Shown here: positions 1 through 5,684 of the stretch, one piece after another
How positions within the stretch are numbered: position 1 is the first letter of the stretch
Layout: each line of letters begins with the position of its first letter
Assembly (NCBI GenBank): GCA_031280495.1
Contig: JAITGT010000090.1
Location: forward strand, 1-10,661
Length of the DNA: 10,661 nt
DNA from: Eubacteriaceae bacterium
Lineage (GTDB): Bacteria; Bacillota_A; Clostridia; Eubacteriales; Anaerofustaceae
Direction of reading: 5' to 3'
Translations under genes and position numbers: made by a program
Notes under the pieces: model-generated
The model's input: only the letters and a program-made list of their open reading frames with translations
Told to the model about the DNA's origin: nothing
Databases searched by the model: none

Positions 1-256
1 AGGAGGCTTCAAGTGTGTACGTCCCTTCTTCTTCAGAAAAAAGGCGCGCAGATCCCCCTTCTTCACCGCCAGCGCTTACCTGTACGGCAGGCTCGCTTGC
101 GGTCAGGGAAGTGCGGAAAAGAGGGCCGTCCAGCGCCATGGCTTGGCCCGCTATGAGATTTATCTGGCCCGGGCCTGCGAAAAAATTCGCCAGGGCGAAC
201 GCTAATGCTGCAATTACAGCAAGGGTCAAACGCTTACTATTCCTTTTTTTTGTCAT
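1..256 (-). CDS. N-terminal fragment of an exported protein of unknown function
   Basis: An open frame reads from ATG at 256-254 to the left edge, giving 85 codons with no stop, so the gene is cut by the window. The start is preceded by GAGGAGA at a short spacing, a strong ribosome binding site. The protein begins MTKKRNSKR, followed by a hydrophobic stretch at about residues 10-27 and small residues up to AGQAMA at 36-41. That is a classic Sec signal peptide layout, with cleavage probably near residue 41. There is no lipobox cysteine. The visible mature part (about 42-85) is rich in Ser, Gly, Glu and Ala and matches no family I can recognise. It lies downstream of the zinc-ribbon gene but is separated from it by a terminator, so it probably has its own promoter within 257-330; I could not assign one with confidence. 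Confidence 0.72.
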   Translation of the reverse strand, partial: MTKKRNSKRLTLAVIAALAFALANFFAGPGQINLIAGQAMALDGPLFRTSLTASEPAVQVSAGGEEGGSARLFSEEEGTYTLEAS

Positions 257-339
257 GTCTCCTCGCTTTCACGCATTAGTATGCACCCAATTGCGCCTAG
301 AAACCGGAAGAGGGCATGACGGTTTGTGGCAAAAAAAAG

Positions 340-370
340 AAAACCTGACATGCAGATCAGGTTTTTCTTT
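340..370 (-). terminator. Hairpin terminator, potentially bidirectional
   Basis: A perfect 9-bp stem pairs 340-348 (AAAACCTGA) with 357-365 (TCAGGTTTT) around an 8-nt loop. On the minus strand the stem is followed by a run of eight U (331-338), an excellent intrinsic terminator placed 17 nt after the stop codon of the zinc-ribbon gene. The plus-strand side also carries a short T-rich tail (361-370), but no plus-strand gene lies upstream in the window. Confidence 0.85.
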
Positions 371-381
371 CGAAAGCAAAT

Positions 382-558
382 TTATGATTCTTTTGTTACA
401 GTTGTTTTGATTACGGTTGGGATGCCTTTTTCATTAAGAGACATTACTTTGCACTTATTGTTGGATATAAATATCTCTGAACAACAATTGCTGCAAAAAT
501 ACTTCCTTCGCCCAATCTTCCCAAGAAACTTATATCCGCACTGTGGGCAATTAATCAT
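382..558 (-). CDS. Small zinc-ribbon protein (58 aa), function unknown
   Basis: The protein has two paired-cysteine knuckles: C4-P-Q-C7-G and C22-S-N-C25 (C26 follows directly), separated by 14 residues. This is a typical zinc-ribbon spacing, and a further cysteine sits at 36. The region between the knuckles is basic (KIGRRK), and the tail to residue 58 is short and polar. I recall small zinc-ribbon proteins of this general form (CPQCG...FCxxCC) in Bacillota, but I cannot name a function; nucleic-acid or protein binding is only a guess. I chose ATG at 558 because AGGAGTG (574-568) sits 9 nt upstream. The in-frame GTG at 570 is part of that ribosome binding site and would have no spacer. The gene stands alone, with its own promoter (582-609) and terminator (340-370), and its surroundings are clearly richer in A+T than the large genes of the window. 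Confidence 0.75.
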   Translation of the reverse strand: MINCPQCGYKFLGKIGRRKYFCSNCCSEIFISNNKCKVMSLNEKGIPTVIKTTVTKES

Positions 559-581
559 ATTCGCAATCACTCCTGTACATT

Positions 582-609
582 ATTATACACAATATTTCCC
601 ATTTGTAAA
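582..609 (-). promoter_or_regulatory. Sigma-A-type promoter of the zinc-ribbon gene
   Basis: Reading the minus strand, TTTACA (609-604) and TATAAT (587-582) are separated by 16 bp. This matches five of six and six of six consensus positions. The predicted transcription start near 574-576 leaves a leader of only about 17 nt, nearly all of it the ribosome binding site, so little room remains for leader-based control. Confidence 0.75.
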
Positions 610-644
610 GCTTTTTTTTCAATTTATCGCGTATCTTTTGGAAT

Positions 645-887
645 ATCGCAAATATAATAGAAATTTGCGATTCTGCTTGACTATTTTCATCTGAGGCACT
701 CTGTTTTATGGAATATCTTAGAAATAATCTTTTGCCCTCATTTGGCTAGGCTGCACCCCGCAGTTTCTGCCTGTTTTCCCTGGCTTCCCTCTCCCAAAAT
801 AATTCTCCACTCGCTTCCAGCAACCTATCGCAAACCGGCCGTTGTGCCATTTGCGAATCAAGGCAGAGAGACTCTATAATTTGCGAT
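645..887. repeat. Cluster of ATTTGCGAT / ATCGCAAAT motifs upstream of the two-component operon
   Basis: ATCGCAAAT occurs at 645-653 and its exact inverse ATTTGCGAT at 663-671, forming a 9-bp inverted repeat with a 9-nt spacer. Related copies lie at 827-834 (ATCGCAAA), 849-857 (ATTTGCGAA) and 879-887 (ATTTGCGAT). The last two flank a candidate promoter: one overlaps the -35 and the other directly follows the -10. This is the arrangement expected of operators, but no cognate regulator can be named. The rest of 610-1010 holds no gene that I can support. Confidence 0.5.
851..880 (+). promoter_or_regulatory. Candidate promoter of the response regulator operon
   Basis: TTGCGA (851-856) and a perfect TATAAT (875-880) are separated by 18 bp. 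The predicted transcription start near 887 would give a leader of about 124 nt before the regulator ATG at 1011. A second possible -10 (TGC-TACAAT, 963-971, extended type) lies inside the dyad further downstream. Which of the two is used cannot be decided from sequence. Confidence 0.5.
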
Positions 888-963
888 TTGCCCCGCCGCC
901 TTAAAAGACTGCCCACTGGCGCTCTGAAAACGCAGCAGCGGGCTCAAGCGGGGGAGGGATTAT

Positions 964-980
964 GCTACAATGATTGTAGC
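964..980 (+). promoter_or_regulatory. Perfect 17-bp dyad just upstream of the response regulator
   Basis: GCTACAAT (964-971), a central G (972) and ATTGTAGC (973-980) form a perfect inverted repeat. With one mismatch it extends to 961-983. It begins 47 nt before the regulator start codon and overlaps a possible extended -10 (TACAAT, 966-971). It could be an operator, perhaps for autoregulation, or a small RNA hairpin in the leader. It has no U tract, so it is not a terminator. Confidence 0.5.
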
Positions 981-1010
981 CTAACAATAAGCAAAAGAAG
1001 CAAAAAAATT

Positions 1011-1685
1011 ATGAGAGTGTTATTAATTGAAGACGAAGCAGGGATAGCAAAACCCCTCGTCAAAATACTGGAAAAAAATGGGCTTCCTACTGATGCCGTT
1101 TATGACGGCATGAGCGGATACATCCAAGCCAGCAAAAGGATCTACGATGTCGTCATTCTTGATCTCATGCTTCCGGAAATGGACGGACTGGAGCTTTTGC
1201 GCCGCATGAGAAGCGAAAAGGTCTTTACGCCTGTCCTGATTTTGACGGCCAAAGACAGTGTTGACGACAGGGTTGCCGGCCTTGAAATTGGCGCAGATGA
1301 TTATTTGTCCAAGCCATTTTATCCCATGGAAGTAGTGGCAAGGGTTCGAGCCTTGGCGCGCAGGCGGGCTGATCTTTTTTCGGGTATCGACGCGCTGGAA
1401 TTTGCTGACATACAGCTTGATGTGGCCAACGCTGTTGCCACAGTAGGCGATGCGACAGAAAGCCTCACGGCAAAGGAGTCGCAAATCCTTGAACTGCTCA
1501 TGAAGAATGCCGGGAATGCCATTTCAAAGGATATGATTCTAGATATGGTGTGGGGCGTGGACAGCGAAGCAACCGAAAACACCGTTGAAATATATATTCA
1601 TTACTTGCGCAAAAAGCTGGAGCCTAGCAAGAAGGCAAAAATAGTAACGATTCGGCGACTAGGCTATTCCCTTCGGGAAGTGTAG
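1011..1685 (+). CDS. OmpR/PhoB-family response regulator
   Basis: This is a 224-residue two-domain regulator of normal length for the family. The receiver domain (about 1-118) has the acidic pair E7-D8, phosphoacceptor D51 in LDLMLPEMDG, conserved T79-A80, and K101 in the DYLSKPF motif. A winged-helix DNA-binding domain (about 125-224) ends in the typical YIHYLRKKLE and IRRLGY segments. Phosphorylation by the downstream kinase should control promoter binding. The ATG at 1011 is chosen because it begins exactly at the canonical MRVLLIEDE; the frame is open further upstream, but those residues do not belong to the family. Its ribosome binding site is weak (AGAAG about 10 nt away in an A-rich leader). 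The kinase gene follows after 8 nt. The regulon is unknown; the nearby dyad at 964-980 is a candidate autoregulatory site. Confidence 0.95.
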   Translation: MRVLLIEDEAGIAKPLVKILEKNGLPTDAVYDGMSGYIQASKRIYDVVILDLMLPEMDGLELLRRMRSEKVFTPVLILTAKDSVDDRVAGLEIGADDYLSKPFYPMEVVARVRALARRRADLFSGIDALEFADIQLDVANAVATVGDATESLTAKESQILELLMKNAGNAISKDMILDMVWGVDSEATENTVEIYIHYLRKKLEPSKKAKIVTIRRLGYSLREV

Positions 1686-1693
1686 AAAGGGAA

Positions 1694-3025
1694 ATGCAGG
1701 TGCTGAACAAAATCAAAGTTCGCATGCTCCTCACTAATTCGGCCATTCTCTTTGGTGTTATCCTGATTATCGTGCTTGTCGTTTACTTTAGCATGAACAT
1801 GAATATTATCGTTAACACAGACAACGAGCTGATCAACAATTCTGTGCAGCTTCGGCGCTTTCTTCCTGTCATTGAAGGCAAAACCGCAGAGCCGGGCCTA
1901 GCGGACGAATTCTCATCGTTTCGTCAGCTTCTGGACAATACTTCAACAAATTGCCTTGTGTGGGACAAAGACTACAAACTCGTCTATGAGCTGAGCAGCT
2001 CAATCCAGGTAAAAGGCCTGGACAGCATCGCTCGCCTCATCTTTTGCGCGGACACAAAAGCGGCAAGGCAGGCTTTTGAGTATAAAGAGATCTACTACAT
2101 CTATAATCTTGGAAACTACCGAATCCTGTGCACTGCAATGGCAAACGAGGATGGTGAGCTGAGGACGACGCAGCTGGTCAGCAATATGGACGCTAAAAAC
2201 GATTTTTCCAGGCGCCTGCTTCAAACGCTAACGATCACGGGCGTAGCAGGCGTCCTGGCGTCTTTTCTCATCGGCTATTTCATGACAAGCCGCGCAATTA
2301 TTCCAATAGAAGAGAACATCAGCCGGCAAAAGGAGTTCGTCGCGCATGCTTCCCATGAGCTCCGCACGCCTATCACAATCGTGCGCACAAATTTGGATGT
2401 AGCGCTGTCAAGCAGGGATGAAACCGTTGAATCCCAAAGCCAGTGGCTTGAAAGCGCATACAAAGAGACGGAGCGCATGGAAAAGCTTGTTGAGGATCTC
2501 TTGCGGCTGGCAAAGTCGGACATTAGGCAGGAAGAGGCCAGCAAACGGCGCATTGATCTCCTCGACCTTGTTTCTAACTCTGTTGATCGCATGAAAGAGG
2601 TTGCAGCCAAGAAGGAAATACTTTTCGAACAGACAATTATTGGCGCCTCGCCCCTGCATGCGCTGGGCGATCAAGGCAGATTGGAAGAGCTCATGGCGAT
2701 CATCCTTGACAATGCGGTCTTATACTCGCCAAAGGGGTCCGCTATTTTTGTTTCCACCGAAAAATCAAAATCAAGGAACGCAGCTGTCATAAAAGTGCGG
2801 GATCATGGCATTGGCCTTGAGCCCGGCGAGGAAGAAAAGATTTTTGAGAGGTTTTATCGCGCGGACAAGGCACGCTCCCGAAGAGAGGGCGGCACAGGTT
2901 TAGGGCTTTCAATCGCAAAGTGGATTGTTGAGTCGCATGGCGGCTTCATTAGCGCGGAAGGAAATAGGGGCGAGGGGACAACCATCACTGTTGAATTGCC
3001 GCTGGAATCGGCAGGCGTTCAGTAA
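1694..3025 (+). CDS. Membrane sensor histidine kinase, partner of the adjacent response regulator
   Basis: This 443-residue kinase has two membrane segments (about 13-34 and 178-198) that enclose an extracytoplasmic sensor region of roughly 140 residues with no domain I recognise. After a short juxtamembrane linker (PIEENISRQKEF) that is too short for a clear HAMP domain, the dimerisation and phosphotransfer motif SHELRTP carries the phosphorylated H221. The catalytic domain shows an N box (EELMAIILDNAVLYSP, N340), a G1 box (DHGIGL, 370-375), an F box (FERFYRAD) and a G2 box (GGTGLGLSIAK, 399-409), so it should be active. The linker and H box resemble CiaH-type kinases. The ATG at 1694 lies only 2 nt after AAAGGG; the GTG two codons later (1700) has an 8-nt spacer and could be the true start. 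The signal sensed is unknown. Confidence 0.95.
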   Translation: MQVLNKIKVRMLLTNSAILFGVILIIVLVVYFSMNMNIIVNTDNELINNSVQLRRFLPVIEGKTAEPGLADEFSSFRQLLDNTSTNCLVWDKDYKLVYELSSSIQVKGLDSIARLIFCADTKAARQAFEYKEIYYIYNLGNYRILCTAMANEDGELRTTQLVSNMDAKNDFSRRLLQTLTITGVAGVLASFLIGYFMTSRAIIPIEENISRQKEFVAHASHELRTPITIVRTNLDVALSSRDETVESQSQWLESAYKETERMEKLVEDLLRLAKSDIRQEEASKRRIDLLDLVSNSVDRMKEVAAKKEILFEQTIIGASPLHALGDQGRLEELMAIILDNAVLYSPKGSAIFVSTEKSKSRNAAVIKVRDHGIGLEPGEEEKIFERFYRADKARSRREGGTGLGLSIAKWIVESHGGFISAEGNRGEGTTITVELPLESAGVQ

Positions 3026-3029
3026 AAGA

Positions 3030-3065
3030 AAGGAGCGCTGCCAAAGCTGGCAGCATGCAAACATG
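3030..3065 (+). promoter_or_regulatory. Unusual translation start: Shine-Dalgarno separated from pcrA ATG by a hairpin
   Basis: The strongest ribosome binding site, AAGGAG (3030-3035), lies 27 nt before the ATG at 3063, too far for direct use. Between them, GCTGCC (3037-3042) and GGCAGC (3049-3054) form a perfect 6-bp stem with a 6-nt loop. If the hairpin folds, the effective distance drops to 9 nt (C3036 plus 3055-3062). No in-frame ATG, GTG or TTG lies nearer the site. An out-of-frame ATG at 3055 would give only a seven-codon reading frame. Confidence 0.55.
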
Positions 3066-5222
3066 GAAATCAAGTTAAACAAAAAGCAGCAGGAGGCAGT
3101 TGAGGCAGTCAACGGCCCGCTTCTCATCTTAGCTGGCGCCGGCAGCGGCAAAACGCGCACGATTGTCACGCGCATCGCCCACATAATTAATGAGAAGCTA
3201 GCGAAGCCTTACCAAATTCTTGCGCTCACTTTTACAAATAAGGCGGCAAAGGAGATGAGAGATCGCCTTGCCTCATATGAACTAGATTCATTGGATGAAA
3301 TGTGGGCGGGCACATTCCATTCTGTTTGCGCAAAAATGCTACGCATTCACGCAGAGGATGCAGGGCTAAAGCGGAATTTTACGATCTATGACAGTGTAGA
3401 CAGCAAAGCGATCGTTCGCCAGATCGCAAAAGCGCTCAATCTTGACCTTGACTCCACCGCAATCAGCCGGCTCATGGGCCTCATTTCCGACTTTAAAGCA
3501 AAAATGCCAAACCTAGAAGCCCGTATTGACAGCCTGGAAGACGAACTTGGAATTGACTTCCATGATGTTTGCCTTCGATACAACCTGGCGCTTTCTGAGT
3601 CCAATGCCGCCGATTTTGACGATTTGCTTTTGTTCACCGCAGACATGCTCAGCAAATCGGAAAAAGTCCTTCAAGCTTACCAAAGAAGGTTTCGATACAT
3701 ACTTGTGGATGAGTACCAGGACACAAACAGGCTTCAGTACGAGATTGTCGCCTTGCTTGCCCGTGAGCATAAAAACATTTGCGTATGCGGCGACGAGGAT
3801 CAGTCTATATATAGCTGGCGAGGCGCGGATATCCGAAACATTTTGGAGTTCGAACAAGATTTCCCTTCAGCCAAAGTAATTAAGCTAGAAGAAAACTACC
3901 GCTCCACCAAAGCTATCTTAGAAGCGGCAAACACCCTTATTTCTCACAACGAAAGCCGAATTGGCAAGACTCTTTTTACAAACTGTGAGGAGAGCGGTTT
4001 CGTGCGCGTTTACGGCGCTTCAAACGAGACAGAGGAAGCTCTTTTTGTTGCCTCTCAAATATTGGAATGCAGAAAAGAAGGCGAGGGGCTGTCCGATGTC
4101 GCTGTCCTCTTTCGAGTGAACGCGCTGTCGCGTAGGTTCGAGCAAATCTTTAGCGATCGCGGAATCCCTTACAACTTTATTGGCAGCACCCGTTTTTATG
4201 AGCGCGCTGAAATAAAGGATGTGCTTAGCTATCTCCGGCTGGCTGAAAATCCGCTGGACTCTTTGTCTTTTCAGCGCGCTGTTGCCTCTCCCCGCAGAGG
4301 GCTCGGTCCGGCCGCAATCGAGGCGCTTTTCGAATTTGCCGCATTTAAAGGGATTGACGCCGTTGCAGCTGCCTCTTCCGCCACATCCATCCCCGCGCTG
4401 CGTACGGCTCAAAAAAGCGCTTTTGCAAAATTTGGATCCTTAGTGTCCCAAATTGCAGACTGCAGCAGGGCGAGCGACGCCGTGAAGCTTGCGATAGATG
4501 AGAGCGGCTACAGGGAATATGTAAAAACAGGAAAAGCTGAGAATGCGGAAAGCAGGCTTCGAAACCTGGATGAACTGTATGTAGCGGTCCAGGAATTCGA
4601 GCGCGTCCATGCTGACGATCCGTCAATCCGCGCTTTTCTTGAGGCATCCGCCCTTGTTTCGCCAACAGACGATCTTAGCTCCACAGACGGGGCTGTGAAC
4701 ATGATGACCATACATTCAGCAAAAGGCTTGGAATATGCAACGGTGTTTGTGTGCGGAATGGAAAAGGATTTGTTTCCAAGCCGAAGAGCCAATCTGGAGG
4801 AAGAGCGACGCTTATGCTATGTGGCTATGACGAGGGCAAAACAAAACCTGTTTTTAACCTATGCGCATGAGAGAATGCTGTACAATACGAAGAGGGAGGC
4901 TGATGAAATATCGCCTTTTCTTAGAGAGATTTGCCCGCAAACAAAGAATGCCAAAGAGAAAGCCTCGTTTGAGCCATTTCTTGCCGATCGAAAAGAAGCG
5001 CTTGCCGAACAGCAAGAGGAGTACAGGATGCGAGTGGCAGCCCCTCGGGAGCAAACGCAAAATGGCTTTGCTATAGGAGATAAAATACGCCATCCTCAGT
5101 TTGGCGAAGGGCTCATTGTGGAAACGAAAGTGTCTGTTTCCGGGCAGCTGCTCACTGTTGCCTTTGTCGGTGCGGGAATAAAAAAAATAGCGCCACTCGC
5201 AAGCTTAATCGAAAAGCTCTAG
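3063..5222 (+). CDS. pcrA: PcrA/UvrD-type superfamily 1 ATP-dependent DNA helicase
   Basis: This 719-residue protein is a full-length 3'-5' helicase of the UvrD/PcrA family, which acts in nucleotide excision repair, clearing of recombination intermediates and rolling-circle replication. Motifs appear in order: Q motif (LNKKQQEAV, 5-13); Walker A AGAGSGKT (24-31, K30); Ia LTFTNKAAKEM; Ib GTFHSVCAKMLR; Walker B VDEYQD (215-220); III GDEDQSIYSWRGAD; IV LEENYRST; V MMTIHSAKGLE (547-557); VI EERRLCYVAMTRAK (580-593). Residues 672-719 (GDKIRHPQFGEG to the end) match the C-terminal Tudor-like module that binds RNA polymerase in PcrA/UvrD. The frame is open to 2925, but the upstream 46 codons overlap the kinase gene and do not resemble the family; MEIKLNKKQQ is the natural start. 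It follows the kinase by 37 nt, so it is probably co-transcribed. All catalytic motifs are intact. The symbol assumes the Gram-positive name; UvrD is the equivalent elsewhere. Confidence 0.95.
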   Translation: MEIKLNKKQQEAVEAVNGPLLILAGAGSGKTRTIVTRIAHIINEKLAKPYQILALTFTNKAAKEMRDRLASYELDSLDEMWAGTFHSVCAKMLRIHAEDAGLKRNFTIYDSVDSKAIVRQIAKALNLDLDSTAISRLMGLISDFKAKMPNLEARIDSLEDELGIDFHDVCLRYNLALSESNAADFDDLLLFTADMLSKSEKVLQAYQRRFRYILVDEYQDTNRLQYEIVALLAREHKNICVCGDEDQSIYSWRGADIRNILEFEQDFPSAKVIKLEENYRSTKAILEAANTLISHNESRIGKTLFTNCEESGFVRVYGASNETEEALFVASQILECRKEGEGLSDVAVLFRVNALSRRFEQIFSDRGIPYNFIGSTRFYERAEIKDVLSYLRLAENPLDSLSFQRAVASPRRGLGPAAIEALFEFAAFKGIDAVAAASSATSIPALRTAQKSAFAKFGSLVSQIADCSRASDAVKLAIDESGYREYVKTGKAENAESRLRNLDELYVAVQEFERVHADDPSIRAFLEASALVSPTDDLSSTDGAVNMMTIHSAKGLEYATVFVCGMEKDLFPSRRANLEEERRLCYVAMTRAKQNLFLTYAHERMLYNTKREADEISPFLREICPQTKNAKEKASFEPFLADRKEALAEQQEEYRMRVAAPREQTQNGFAIGDKIRHPQFGEGLIVETKVSVSGQLLTVAFVGAGIKKIAPLASLIEKL

Positions 5223-5684
5223 AGGCTGGTTTGCTCCAATTTCTGGGGCGATCCAAAAACGCCTGCAAATTATTCGCATGATAAAAGCGAAACCGAGCTT
5301 ACCGCAGCGTGCGCTACATTGGCGGCTTTTCGCCTACAGATTAGCCGCTTTGCCTGCCTTTTTTTGCACAGCACGCAGTGCCTTCATGCGCGCGAATGCA
5401 AGCTCCGACGAAATGTGCAGTCTCGACATAGCCTCCAAGTCTTTCCAGCATTCTTCGCCTCATTATGACCTGCATAATGCAATTTTCGCTTCGCCTGAAC
5501 AGCTCGGGCAAAAATTATCAGCTGTTTCCGATTTTCGCTGGAGAGGCTCATGCGCAGAGGTTGATGCGGCTTGCCCCCTTTTTTATTGCGCTAATTCGCA
5601 TTTTCGCAAGTCGCGAAAAAAACGCAGACGCCAGCAAAATGAGGTGTGGACGACGCTCTTAGCCATGGCTTTGCGTGATGTGCG
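5223..5684. other. Intergenic gap between convergent genes, no gene found
   Basis: These 462 bases separate the 3' ends of the helicase and PASTA genes. I find no supportable protein, tRNA or rRNA. Frames that are open here run antisense into the PASTA gene and lack family features. Short hairpins exist: 5322-5327 with 5343-5348, followed by a T run at 5359-5365; and 5601-5607 with 5613-5619 around AAGTC. None is a textbook terminator because the T tracts do not abut the stems. The octamer ATTTTCGC occurs three times (5482-5489, 5531-5538, 5600-5607), and ATTCGCAT twice (5272-5279, 5594-5601). AGCCATGGCT near 5661-5672 is self-complementary. Confidence 0.6.

Noticed and set aside
257..330. 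Promoter for the left-edge exported protein
   Set aside because: Only weak matches (for example TACTAA with a poor -35) are present, so none is called.
326..694. 122-codon plus-strand frame rich in hydrophobic residues
   Set aside because: It is antisense to the zinc-ribbon gene and its promoter, has no ribosome binding site, and crosses the 340-370 terminator. The opposite frame shows conserved cysteine knuckles and proper signals.
888..1010. Upstream in-frame extension of the response regulator (41 codons)
   Set aside because: The receiver domain starts exactly at the ATG at 1011. The extension has no family likeness and spans the dyad and leader region.
2925..3062. Upstream in-frame extension of the helicase (46 codons)
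   Set aside because: It overlaps the kinase 3' end in another frame, and the helicase family begins near MEIKLNKKQQ. No suitable ribosome binding site is seen at 2925.
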